Assembly: GCA_016932495.1 (NCBI GenBank)
Contig: JAFGCR010000041.1
Coordinates: 1-41,681 of the forward strand
From: Candidatus Peregrinibacteria bacterium
GTDB taxonomy: Bacteria; Patescibacteriota; Gracilibacteria; UM-FILTER-43-11
Direction of reading: 5' to 3'
Length of the DNA: 41,681 nt
The number at the start of each line of letters is the position of its first letter. Position 1 is the first letter of the stretch. This document shows positions 8,932-19,062 of the stretch, piece by piece. The position numbers and the translations under genes were made by a program. Below the pieces are notes generated by a model. That model saw nothing but the letters and a program-made list of their open reading frames with translations. It was not told the DNA's origin and did not search any database.

Positions 8932-9465
8932 TTATAAACGGAGCAGACGGGTTACGATCTCTCCCACACTTTCTCCTTCCCCTTCGACTTCGGGGATTTC
9001 TTTGGAAAGTACTTCCCGCACTTCCACGGGGTTCTGCCGGTCGAGCTGAAGGACGACTTTCTGAAAGGTTTTCCCCGCGATCCTCAGGTTCAGAGTGTGC
9101 ACGTAAGGCGGATGGTAGACGATCCAGAAAGAATTGATGGTGTTGTAGGGGTAAAAATCTCTCCCCGCGTAAATACCAAGCTGGGTGATCTTGATATCGA
9201 TGATCCGCGGTTCCTGGCGGTGGGTGAGGTAATACACACCGGCCAGCACAATAAACACGATGGCCATGGTCGCGGAATCGGTGTAAAGCGCGTAGGCGAT
9301 GAGCGCCAGCGCGATGGTACCGGCGGTCAGAAACCATTTTTTGCTTTTGGGGTGACTGATGAATTCAGGCGCTTTCCAGGCCAGGAGCAGTTTGTTGTGG
9401 ACGGCTCCCGGGTGGATCTGCCATTCCGGGGGGATGATGGGGTCGAGTTCTTGGGTATCGGGCAT
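8932..9465 (-). CDS. DUF5673-like (PH-like) membrane protein
   Basis: 177 residues, first gene of the minus operon. It has a soluble N terminus with the pattern WKAPEF...KKWF, two closely spaced membrane helices (about 46-64 and 67-82), then a beta-rich cytoplasmic domain starting RIIDIKITQLGIYAGRDFYPYNTINSFWIVY. This resembles the DUF5673/bacterial PH-like proteins common in CPR genomes; the function is unknown. The likely promoter lies at 9499-9527. Its stop abuts the longer possible start of the next gene. Confidence 0.7.
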   Translation of the reverse strand: MPDTQELDPIIPPEWQIHPGAVHNKLLLAWKAPEFISHPKSKKWFLTAGTIALALIAYALYTDSATMAIVFIVLAGVYYLTHRQEPRIIDIKITQLGIYAGRDFYPYNTINSFWIVYHPPYVHTLNLRIAGKTFQKVVLQLDRQNPVEVREVLSKEIPEVEGEGESVGEIVTRLLRL

Positions 9466-9498
9466 TTTTGTTTTTGATTAGAGTCAAATAATCTATAT

Positions 9499-9527
9499 AT
9501 TATATCAAATTTCAGAGAGAAAAGCAA
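9499..9527 (-). promoter_or_regulatory. Promoter of the DUF5673-like/VirB6-like operon
   Basis: On the minus strand: TTGCTT (9522-9527), a 17-bp spacer, and TATAAT (9499-9504) with an extended -10 TG. It sits 34 bases upstream of the ATG at 9465. Confidence 0.7.
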
Positions 9528-9535
9528 GGTCAGAA

Positions 9536-9584
9536 GACAGTGACCAGAAACCAGTGCTGGTTACTGGTTGCTGGCCTCTGGTCT
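9536..9584. repeat. Heptad repeat with central inversion before prfA
   Basis: Seven consecutive 7-bp units. Three carry the CAG/ACCAG word (9536-9556), then four begin CTGG at 9557, 9564, 9571 and 9578. CTGG/CCAG are complementary, so the array can fold on itself. Part of it serves as the prfA promoter. Confidence 0.8.
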
Positions 9585-9596
9585 CTGATATATACT
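9568..9596 (+). promoter_or_regulatory. Promoter of prfA, probably leaderless transcript
   Basis: TTGCTG (9568-9573), a 17-bp spacer, TATACT (9591-9596). Only seven bases separate the -10 box from the ATG at 9604, so the transcript should start at or next to the start codon. The GGAGG just before ATG would then not be transcribed, or not usefully so. Confidence 0.65.
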
Positions 9597-9603
9597 GGGG
9601 AGG

Positions 9604-10674
9604 ATGTTAGATAAACTTCTCAAAATCAAAGCGGAATACCAGCAGGTGAATAAAGATCTCAGCGATCCGGCTATCGCGGGCAATCCGGATAAATTTCGTA
9701 AACTGGGGCAGAAGGAAGCCCAGCTCAGGCCAGTGGTGGAACTTATTGAGCGTTATGAAAAAGCGCTTAAGACCATCGATGAGTCCGAGACACTTCTGGA
9801 GACGGAAAAAGACGGCGAATTACTCGCTTTGGCCAAAGAAGATCTGACGGTCGCGAAAGAAGAGCGTGATCAGCTGGAGGAAGACCTGAAAGTGGCTCTG
9901 CTCCCCAAAGACCCCAATGATGAAAAAAGTGTGATCATGGAGATCCGGGCCGGGACGGGCGGAGAGGAAGCCGCGCTTTTTGCGGGGGAACTCAGCCGTA
10001 TGTATATGCGCTACGCGGAAGGCAAAGGTTTTAAAACGGAACTGATCAGCAAGAACGAGGCGGATTCCGGGGGGATCAAGGAGATTATTTTCAGAATCGA
10101 CGGCCATGGGGCGTACAGCCAGCTGAAATACGAAAGCGGGGCCCACCGCGTCCAGCGCATTCCGGTCACTGAAAGTCAGGGGAGGATCCATACGTCGGCC
10201 GCCACGGTGGCGGTCCTGCCGGAAGCGGAGGAGGTGGATATTAAGATCAGAGAAGAAGACCTGAGGATCGATGTTTACCGTTCCAGCGGCCATGGCGGAC
10301 AAAGCGTAAACACCACGGATTCCGCGGTCCGTATCACCCATCTTCCCACGAATCTGGTGGTAACGTGCCAGGATGAAAAATCACAGCTCAAAAACAAACT
10401 GAAGGCCATGTCGGTCCTGCGCGCCCGGCTGTATCAGATGGAAGAAGAGCGCTTGGCTAAGGAAAGGGGGGATATGCGGTCCAGTATGGTGGGGTCCGGC
10501 GACCGGAGCGAAAAGATCCGCACGTATAATTTCCCGCAGGACCGGGTGACGGATCACCGCATTCATCAGAACTGGAGTAATTTACCGGCTATTTTAAATG
10601 GGGATATTGATGATATTATCGAAAAACTGACGATCGAAGATCAGGCGAAGAAATTAGCCGAATTTAAAAGTTGA
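9604..10674 (+). CDS. prfA: Peptide chain release factor 1
   Basis: 356 residues, normal length. It ends translation at UAA and UAG by hydrolysing peptidyl-tRNA in the ribosomal A site. The decoding tripeptide is PVT at 187-189 (in [10 protein letters not shown]), which marks RF1 rather than RF2. The catalytic GGQ is at 231-233 (SGHGGQSVN). No prmC methyltransferase gene follows, although it often does in other bacteria. The promoter sits so close that translation is probably leaderless. The TGA stop lies within the first unit of a heptad array. Confidence 0.97.
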   Translation: MLDKLLKIKAEYQQVNKDLSDPAIAGNPDKFRKLGQKEAQLRPVVELIERYEKALKTIDESETLLETEKDGELLALAKEDLTVAKEERDQLEEDLKVALLPKDPNDEKSVIMEIRAGTGGEEAALFAGELSRMYMRYAEGKGFKTELISKNEADSGGIKEIIFRIDGHGAYSQLKYESGAHRVQRIPVTESQGRIHTSAATVAVLPEAEEVDIKIREEDLRIDVYRSSGHGGQSVNTTDSAVRITHLPTNLVVTCQDEKSQLKNKLKAMSVLRARLYQMEEERLAKERGDMRSSMVGSGDRSEKIRTYNFPQDRVTDHRIHQNWSNLPAILNGDIDDIIEKLTIEDQAKKLAEFKS

Positions 10675-10757
10675 CATTTGACACCTGACAATTGACGGCT
10701 ATCGTGAATCGTAACACGAAGTTCGATCGGGCACCGAGTTACGATAAACGAAAGCCG
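10671..10757. repeat. Heptad array and palindromic element after prfA
   Basis: Four 7-bp units of the TTGACAT type (10671-10698) overlap the prfA stop codon. They run into a palindrome whose arms, 10697-10715 and 10738-10756, match at 16 of 19 positions. Its core (ACGAAGTTCGATCGGG) is an inverted relative of the element at 13919-13991. Confidence 0.8.
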
Positions 10758-10815
10758 ATTTTTAATGTATAAAAAATTTGTTCATGTATAAATTTTTTGT
10801 TCATTCATCGGCTTT
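10752..10815. repeat. AT-rich direct repeat within a hairpin
   Basis: AAAGCCGAT (10752-10760) and its complement ATCGGCTTT (10807-10815) enclose two 19-bp near-identical copies beginning ATGTATAAA at 10765 and 10784. The structure may act as a terminator region for prfA. No ORF is present. Confidence 0.6.
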
Positions 10816-10899
10816 GTTCATGATGGTCAGTTTTTTATGTTTTTTGTTGGCTGTTTCGGTATTTCGTCATGCTGTTATTCCGTCATGCCGTCGTAAGCA

Positions 10900-10928
10900 T
10901 TGCATTTTAGAGAGAATTTTGGTATAAT
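10900..10928 (+). promoter_or_regulatory. Promoter of the FecR-domain gene
   Basis: TTGCAT (10900-10905), a 17-bp spacer, TATAAT (10923-10928) preceded by TTGG (extended -10). It is 29 bases before the ATG at 10958. Confidence 0.75.
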
Positions 10929-10957
10929 ATAGAGATAAATTTGAATCTGCTTTTTGA

Positions 10958-13909
10958 ATGGCCAATGACCAAGCCGACAATCAGACGGTAAACAACAATG
11001 GCGTTTCGCTCTATCATTTCTCAAAAAACATCTTTCTTTTGAGCCTTCTTTTTCTGCTGATTTTCAGCGCCTGGTATGGCATGGTCCGCCTGGACCGGCA
11101 GGCGTTTTCTTTTGAAAAAGTCTCGCCGGAACTTATTTTTTCCGCCAATCAGGAGGTCCAGATCAGAACCCCTTTTGATGTTGCGTACGTAAACCCGGAA
11201 CCCGGTCAGGCTTTAATGGCCGGTACCGCTATCCGTACGGGGGCGCAGAGCTTCGTGGAAGTCAAGCTGGACAACAATGTGGTCCGTCTGGATCAGAACA
11301 CGGAGGTCCGTTTGCTGGAAAGCCGTTTTCAGTCGCCTGCAGATGAGCCCCGCCTGGTCTTTCAGCTGCTATCCGGCAGTGTCTGGGTCAATGCGTTTCA
11401 CCCGATTGCGGTCCGCTCTGACCAGGCGGAAGCCTGCTTTGGGCATGGAGTGGGTGTTTACACGTATACTGAACCCTTAAACCGTGTCATGTCGATTGTC
11501 GGTTATGCGGACCTGACTTTATTCCGGCCAAACGGTCAGACGCTTTCCCGGTTTGTAATCCCTCTGAAAAGCCAGGTCACGTTCACGGATTCCCAGCTGA
11601 TCCCCGACTATGCGCGCCTGGAATATTCCAAGTTAAAAAAGGAACTCAAGATGACGCCGGTTTCCCAGTCTATTTTAAATGAGCCCTGGGTCCAGCGGAA
11701 CGTTAAAGACGACGCGCTGATCTTTCTGGCCGAAAATCACTATATCTTTTCTTCCGGTTCTTACCGTTACAATATCTTTTTAAGCACGCTTCGTGAAGAC
11801 CTTACTTTTATTCCTTATAAAAAGCGGCTGGAACGTTTAAGCCGGGCGCGGTTCACGCTCAGCTATCTTCTGGGCGGGGTGCACAGGGACGGAGACATGG
11901 AGGAGGCGGAAACCCTTCTCAGTGTATTTGATTCCCTGGTCAGTGAACAGGAGGGAGATCCGGCTTTGCGTGACCTGATGGAACGCCAGTTTTACGCCAT
12001 CCGCAATGTTGAAACCGATACACCCGCTTACGCGGTAAAAGAAGATCTGAGGAACCATCTGTTTTCCAAGGATGCCCCTGTTTTTCTGAGGACTTACCTG
12101 ACAGATGCGGATTTTCTGATGAGGATCGGAGAGACCAAGCAGGCCGAGTCCGTTTCCAAAGACTGGCTGGCCCAGTGGAAACCGGGCATCCGGAAGGCAC
12201 ACAGTGATGAATTCAGCCAGCAGGCACGGATTTTTCACAGTTTACTGCTTTCTTATGCCGATGATGTGAGCTGGCCGCTTCTGGCTATTCTGGATGAGGC
12301 CGGGGATTACCGGCTCGAGCTGGCGGGGAACGCTGACGAGACATTATTTGAGATCGCTATGGAGCGTCTGGACATGAGCAAATATCTGGTGGCCCATTAC
12401 CGTTACCTGGACGCGCGCAATTATCTGCAGACCAGTTATGAAAGCCTTCACCTGGCACAGAAGGAGACCTACGCCGCAGCGCGTGAGATTTTTCTTGAGG
12501 ACGCTGCTCTGCTGGCCGACCGGATCGCTTTTGCCCAGAAGACCCTGCGGGGAGCCGCGCGCCCTATTAATGAAAAAGATTTTGCCGATTATCTTTCTGT
12601 CCAGGAGCGGGATAAAACCCTTGAGGAACGCTTTCTTACCTTCCTGGAAGAGACGCGTGTCCAGGAGGAAGAGGCGGAACTGCCGACCCTGGATAATGTT
12701 TCCCAGCGTTTCACGCTGGCCCGTATCGTGGTGCTGGATGAAGACATCAAGCCGGACCCTGATTTTCCGTTTCAGTTCACCATTGAGGAAGGGCGCCTTC
12801 TGGACCGTGCCAAAGACGGCTCACCGATCACTTTTTCCGCGCGGTATGATTACACCAATAACGGGGTTTATAACATCTTGTTAAACGACGAGCCCCTTAA
12901 AGGCAATTACGCCCTGGACGATTTTGTGCGTATCGCGATTGCCGGCGCAGCGGCAAAAGAGACGACGCCGGAGGAGAGCATCGTCAATCTGGTTGATTTT
13001 CTGAACCTGACGGAGAGTGAGGAGACGGAACGTTCCCAGGTGACGGCCCAGGATCTGGCGGTCCAGCTGACCATCAATGAGCTCGCCCAGTTTAATATTG
13101 TGGTGCCGTCGGCCCAGCAGGTGTCGGTTTTAAATCCCGTTAAACTGAATGAATACCGGATAGTCGCCGCGATCATCGCAGATCCTGTCACCAAACGGGT
13201 CCTTAAGGTGGATTTTGATTATCATTCCGGAACCAAAATGATCTCGAACATCCGCCTGGTCGACCTCCCCATTGATTTTGGCGGATCGGCGCTTGGCGCC
13301 GCCGAATTCATCCCCTCGGTCTTCCGCGTCGTGGTCGGCCAGGAGAAAGAAGCGGCCGTCTTAAAAGACGTGGTCAGCCGTCTTGGACAGCAGAAAGTGA
13401 CGGTCGACCAAAATGATCTCCGGCTGAACGCCGGCCAGACACAGGCGACTTTTTCAAAAGCGCGGGTCAAATCCATGCCCATTGAATTCAGCGGCGTGTA
13501 CGACATCGGCAGGAACCTGCTTCTGACCGCTCAGCATCCTTTGCTGACCGCGGAGAACGCCGGCATCAGTGATTACATCAGCGACCTTGCCCTGCTTTTT
13601 GTCATTGATTACCTCAAGGGGAAAGGGATCACGGTTTACGAGGAGAATATCGTCACGGCATTGCCGGCCGATAAGGTCAGGATCATCGATTATGTGCGCG
13701 GTTCCAAGATCCTTGATTTTACCTACGATGTTACCAGCAATCGTCTGACCGATATTTCTCTGCAGGGGACGGACGCGCATGTGGACTCCATGACTTTTCA
13801 GGAATTCAGCCTGCTTGAGGGCGGGGAGCCACCGGCGGAGGAGGTGGAAGAGGAAACAGCGGAGGAGGGAATAGCAGAAGAAGAGACTGAAAATATGGAA
13901 ATGCCCTGA
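10958..13909 (+). CDS. Large FecR-domain extracytoplasmic protein
   Basis: 983 residues. A short cytoplasmic start is followed by one membrane helix (about 24-44, LFLLSLLFLLIFSAWYGMV type). A FecR-like domain lies at about 70-150, with features such as LMAGTAIRTGAQSFVEVKLDNNVVRLDQNTEVRLL and LLSGSVWVNA. A long helical middle section (about 220-560) is followed by a C-terminal region (about 600-960) that looks like weakly repeated alpha/beta modules. The last 30 residues are very acidic. No sigma factor or TonB receptor lies nearby, so a classic FecIR circuit is unlikely and a structural envelope role is more plausible. Beyond the FecR domain I do not recognise it. Confidence 0.75.
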   Translation: MANDQADNQTVNNNGVSLYHFSKNIFLLSLLFLLIFSAWYGMVRLDRQAFSFEKVSPELIFSANQEVQIRTPFDVAYVNPEPGQALMAGTAIRTGAQSFVEVKLDNNVVRLDQNTEVRLLESRFQSPADEPRLVFQLLSGSVWVNAFHPIAVRSDQAEACFGHGVGVYTYTEPLNRVMSIVGYADLTLFRPNGQTLSRFVIPLKSQVTFTDSQLIPDYARLEYSKLKKELKMTPVSQSILNEPWVQRNVKDDALIFLAENHYIFSSGSYRYNIFLSTLREDLTFIPYKKRLERLSRARFTLSYLLGGVHRDGDMEEAETLLSVFDSLVSEQEGDPALRDLMERQFYAIRNVETDTPAYAVKEDLRNHLFSKDAPVFLRTYLTDADFLMRIGETKQAESVSKDWLAQWKPGIRKAHSDEFSQQARIFHSLLLSYADDVSWPLLAILDEAGDYRLELAGNADETLFEIAMERLDMSKYLVAHYRYLDARNYLQTSYESLHLAQKETYAAAREIFLEDAALLADRIAFAQKTLRGAARPINEKDFADYLSVQERDKTLEERFLTFLEETRVQEEEAELPTLDNVSQRFTLARIVVLDEDIKPDPDFPFQFTIEEGRLLDRAKDGSPITFSARYDYTNNGVYNILLNDEPLKGNYALDDFVRIAIAGAAAKETTPEESIVNLVDFLNLTESEETERSQVTAQDLAVQLTINELAQFNIVVPSAQQVSVLNPVKLNEYRIVAAIIADPVTKRVLKVDFDYHSGTKMISNIRLVDLPIDFGGSALGAAEFIPSVFRVVVGQEKEAAVLKDVVSRLGQQKVTVDQNDLRLNAGQTQATFSKARVKSMPIEFSGVYDIGRNLLLTAQHPLLTAENAGISDYISDLALLFVIDYLKGKGITVYEENIVTALPADKVRIIDYVRGSKILDFTYDVTSNRLTDISLQGTDAHVDSMTFQEFSLLEGGEPPAEEVEEETAEEGIAEEETENMEMP

Positions 13910-13918
13910 TTTGTGTAG

Positions 13919-13991
13919 TCGGTTAACGTTTATCGTAACCCGATACCCGATCGAGCTTCGTGTTACGAGTTACGATAACCGAGTTAATCGG
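13919..13991. repeat. Palindromic heptad element (family with 10697 and 35550)
   Basis: The left arm, 13919-13939, is identical over 21 bp to 35550-35570 inside rlmD. The right arm, 13969-13991, is the imperfect complement. Read in steps of seven, the words pass from TCGTAAC-like to GTTACGA-like at the centre. It begins 10 bases after the FecR gene stop. Confidence 0.85.
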
Positions 13992-14073
13992 GTGTCAATC
14001 CGTAATTGAAAAATGGGCTGATTTCGCTCTTGCGGGGAGCCTCTTTTTACTATAAACTCTAAGGGCTTTTTTT

Positions 14074-16190
<2,117 letters not shown>

Positions 16191-16210
16191 TTATTTTTTA
16201 ATAAAATAAG

Positions 16211-16272
16211 TGTCTCGTGTTTTGTGTCTCGTGTCTAGCGAGTCACGAAGCACGAGTCACGAGTCACGAATT
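16211..16272. repeat. Heptad repeat with central inversion before secF
   Basis: Four 7-bp units of type TGTCTCG (16211-16238) are followed by four of the near-complementary type CGAGTCA (16239-16266), then six bases and the secF ATG. Positions 16224-16263 match 24633-24672 perfectly over 40 bp in inverted orientation. Confidence 0.92.
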
Positions 16273-17190
16273 ATGAAAAAACAATTCAAATTCATCAAAT
16301 ACACCAAAGCCTGGATTTCCCTTTCTCTGATCGTCATTCTGATCGGCATCGGGGCCATGGTTTATAACAAGGTCAATACAGGTCATTTTATCCGGCTTGG
16401 TATTGATTTTACCGGCGGCACTCTTATGGAGCTGTCCTTTGACGCGGCAGGCGACGATCAGGCCTTAAATCTGCGTGAGGCGATTGATTCTGCGGTGCCG
16501 AATACGGTCAGCCAGATCACGGTTACTGACCAGGGCACCTATATTATCCATGGAAAAGACCTGTCCGCTGAAGAATATGACGCCATCAATGCTTCCATTG
16601 AGCAGGCTTTAGGCGATTTTACGGAAGTGCGTTACACCACGATCGGCCCGAAGATCGGTGAAACCTTAAAACGGAAAGCTTTTGTTGCTTTATCGATTGC
16701 CCTGGTTGCCATTGTGTTTTATATCGCGTATGCGTTCCGCAAGGTACCCAAGCGTGTCAGTCCGTGGCGGTTCGGCATGTGCGCCATCATCGCTTTGATC
16801 CATGATGTCCTTATCACTTTAGGCATATTTGCCCTGCTCGGATTTGAAGTGGACGCTTTTTTTATTACCGCGATCCTCACCATCATCGGTTTTTCGGTTC
16901 ACGACACCATTGTGGTGTTCGACCGGATTCGCGAAAACCTGAAATCCCAGGGCCGTGACGACACATTCGGCGATATTGCGGACATGAGTCTGAACCAGAC
17001 GCTGTCCCGTTCCATCAATACGTCCATTTCTACCCTGTTTACACTGGCCGCCTTGTATTTTCTGGGCGCTGAATCCCTCAGGATATTTGTTTTCGCGCTG
17101 ATCATCGGCATTTTTGTGGGAACTTATTCATCCATTTTCATCGCCAGCCCGGCCCTCACCATCTGGCAGGAGCGGAAGCGGTTGCGTTAA
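16273..17190 (+). CDS. secF: Protein translocase subunit SecF
   Basis: 305 residues. With SecD, not seen here, it uses the proton gradient to help pull secreted proteins through SecYEG. It has one N-terminal membrane helix (about 16-34), the periplasmic motif GIDFTGGTLMEL, then five clustered helices from about 135. The second part has the family pattern IGFSVHDTIVVFDRIREN and a signature near SLNQTLSRSINTS. The ATG at 16273 follows a heptad repeat; an upstream in-frame extension would only translate that repeat. secF is separated from secD, which is usually its direct neighbour. Confidence 0.95.
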   Translation: MKKQFKFIKYTKAWISLSLIVILIGIGAMVYNKVNTGHFIRLGIDFTGGTLMELSFDAAGDDQALNLREAIDSAVPNTVSQITVTDQGTYIIHGKDLSAEEYDAINASIEQALGDFTEVRYTTIGPKIGETLKRKAFVALSIALVAIVFYIAYAFRKVPKRVSPWRFGMCAIIALIHDVLITLGIFALLGFEVDAFFITAILTIIGFSVHDTIVVFDRIRENLKSQGRDDTFGDIADMSLNQTLSRSINTSISTLFTLAALYFLGAESLRIFVFALIIGIFVGTYSSIFIASPALTIWQERKRLR

Positions 17191-17296
17191 ATTTCTGATT
17201 TCGCATTTTAGATTTCTGAATCAGATGTGACATTTTTAGATGTTAAATAAAATGCGGAATCTGATCCTGAACTTGATTCAGGATGAAATCAGAAAT
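17191..17296. repeat. Nested palindrome with heptad words after secF
   Basis: It starts at the base after the secF stop. The outer 12-bp perfect inverted repeat is ATTTCTGATTTC (17191-17202) against 17285-17296. The left arm continues in 7-bp steps (ATTTCTG, ATTTCGC, ATTTTAG, ATTTCTG at 17191-17218). The interior carries the REP-like hairpin ATCCTGAAC...TTCAGGAT (17264-17284). Confidence 0.85.
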
Positions 17297-17337
17297 GAAG
17301 TAAACGGTTTGCAGTGTTTCTGGTGATGGAGAACGGG

Positions 17338-17370
17338 GAGGCGGGGCGCGTCTGTAACGCGCCCCGCCTC
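17338..17370. terminator. Strong GC hairpin between secF and the radical SAM gene
   Basis: A 14-bp perfect stem, GAGGCGGGGCGCGT (17338-17351), a 5-base loop, and its complement 17357-17370. On the plus strand ATTTTGT follows, a weak T tract; on the minus strand there is none. It is probably a transcription stop between converging genes. Confidence 0.6.
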
Positions 17371-17394
17371 ATTTTGTCCCATCCTCATCCCATC

Positions 17395-18921
17395 TCATCT
17401 CATTGCCGGCAGGGGCTGATCCCAGGGAGTCTTTTTAGGGGCTTCTTCGGCCCATTTCTGAAGTTGCCTCAGGGCATATAGCCGTAAGGTGGGCAGAGCG
17501 AGCGTGTTTTTTAGCTGTCTGAGGGAATCCTGGGAGAAACCGATCATGGTCTCGAGCAGGTTTCCGCTCAGCAGGAACGCTTTGGCCTGTTCATACAGCA
17601 CCCGCTGTTCCCGCAGAAGCAGTTTGGGGAGGGTGAGTGCCAGGATCCTGATCGAATGCTCAGGCGCGTAGAACTTCATCATGGCCCGGTGGGTGCGCCA
17701 CTGGCATTCGTAGGCGCTCATGTTTTTGGGCTGGAACACGCAGTAGTGCGCGTCGTAGAGGGACCAGTCCTTTGACAGGATCCGGTCTGTCTCTTTCAGC
17801 CGTTTGGCCAGAGGCGTTCCGGGCATGGGAGTCAGGACGACGAACTGGACGGTGTCGATCCGGTTTCTGAGCGCGAACGTCGCGGTCTCATCGAAGGTGT
17901 CCGCGGTGTCGGTGTCCGCGCCGAATACGAACATTCCATGCACATGGATCTCGTAGGCATGGAATGCGCGGATGGCGTTTTCGACTTCACTGACATTCTG
18001 GTGCTTGTTGTAGGCGTCCAGGGTAGCCTGGTTGACCGATTCGAAGCCACAGTATACAGCGACGCACCCCGACGCTTTCATCAGGCCGAGCAGTTCCCGG
18101 TCCAGTTCACCGGTTTTTCCGTCCTTGAAGACGGCGGACGCCCGCATCTGCGTGGTCCACTGGAAATTCAGTTTGCGCCGGATTATCCCGCGGAGTAGTT
18201 CTTTGGTCCGTGTTTTGTTCACCACGAAGTTGTCGTCGTAAAAGAACACGGTCGATCCGGACCTGAAGGATTCCAGATCGTCCAGGATGGTCTCGACCGG
18301 CCGGTACCGCATCTGTCTGCCGAACATATGGATCACCGAACAGAAGTCACACCCGTAAGGGCAGCCCCAGCTAGTCATGTAGGGCATCTGCGTCATCCGT
18401 TCGTGGCCGGCAATCAGATGGAGGTTGGGGGCGGGCAGGGCCGCGAATTCCTCCTGTGTACAGGGGGGGCGGCCGGCGTTGTGACAGATCCGTCCGTCCG
18501 CGTCGCGGTAGGAAAGGCCTTCGATCGATTTGAAGGTTCCGCCTTTTTCGATGGCTTCCACCAGTTCCGGCAGAGTCGTCTGGCCTTCCCCGCGCACGAC
18601 AAAGTCGCAGTGGGCCAGGGCCTCGTCTGTTAAAAAGGTGACGTGCGATCCGCCGATGACGGTCGGGACGCCAATCTCTTTCATGCGCGCGGCCATCTTA
18701 TAAGCGGCCGGCGCAGTGGAGGTGGTGGTGGAAAAACCCACCAGATCCGCCTGTGATACGTCATACCAGTCTACGGGAGCGATGGTCTCCACATAGATCG
18801 TCACATCGTGCCCTGCGCGGTGAAGGATCTCGCCGAGCAGGGGAAGGCCAAGCCGTGGAAGCCTGGAACGGTCATACACATTTACTCCGGGGGGCTTGGG
18901 TTCGATCAGTCTGATTTTCAT
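17395..18921 (-). CDS. B12-binding domain radical SAM protein
   Basis: 508 residues. An N-terminal cobalamin-binding-like Rossmann domain (about 1-135) has GFSTTTSTAPAAY and VIGGSHVTF. A radical SAM barrel follows, with the cluster motif CPYGCDFC (Cys 187, 191, 194), later VYCGFESVN and FVFGADTDT. A C-terminal helical region (about 380-508) resembles the DUF4070-type tails of this class. Members perform cobalamin-dependent methylations or cyclisations on lipids, tetrapyrroles or antibiotics; the substrate cannot be told here. A good Shine-Dalgarno, AGGAG seven bases before ATG, is unusual for this window. The gene stands alone between 18-bp inverted repeats, which suggests acquisition as a unit. 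Confidence 0.85.
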   Translation of the reverse strand: MKIRLIEPKPPGVNVYDRSRLPRLGLPLLGEILHRAGHDVTIYVETIAPVDWYDVSQADLVGFSTTTSTAPAAYKMAARMKEIGVPTVIGGSHVTFLTDEALAHCDFVVRGEGQTTLPELVEAIEKGGTFKSIEGLSYRDADGRICHNAGRPPCTQEEFAALPAPNLHLIAGHERMTQMPYMTSWGCPYGCDFCSVIHMFGRQMRYRPVETILDDLESFRSGSTVFFYDDNFVVNKTRTKELLRGIIRRKLNFQWTTQMRASAVFKDGKTGELDRELLGLMKASGCVAVYCGFESVNQATLDAYNKHQNVSEVENAIRAFHAYEIHVHGMFVFGADTDTADTFDETATFALRNRIDTVQFVVLTPMPGTPLAKRLKETDRILSKDWSLYDAHYCVFQPKNMSAYECQWRTHRAMMKFYAPEHSIRILALTLPKLLLREQRVLYEQAKAFLLSGNLLETMIGFSQDSLRQLKNTLALPTLRLYALRQLQKWAEEAPKKTPWDQPLPAMR

Positions 18922-19062
18922 GATCCTCTCCTTTTTTGTCTGTTTAAGCTTAAAAACAATGTTTTAAACACTGCAAACCGTTTTAAAGAACAATCCAACC
19001 GACACTCTCAAAGAGATCGGTCAGAATCACCTTTATTATAGGATTATTTTTAAAAAGATAAA

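Larger units (their letters stand above)
17302..18983. mobile_element. Segment bounded by 18-bp perfect inverted repeats around the radical SAM gene
   Basis: AAACGGTTTGCAGTGTTT (17302-17319) is the exact reverse complement of 18966-18983. The 1.68-kb segment contains one gene, its leader and a strong hairpin, and no transposase. I see no convincing target-site duplication. By eye its GC content is somewhat higher than its neighbours. It may be a non-autonomous cargo unit, or the repeats may be regulatory sites; mobility is unproven. Confidence 0.45.

Noticed and set aside
17302-18983. Insertion sequence
   Set aside because: Inverted repeats are present but there is no transposase and no clear target duplication, so it is listed only as a low-confidence mobile unit.
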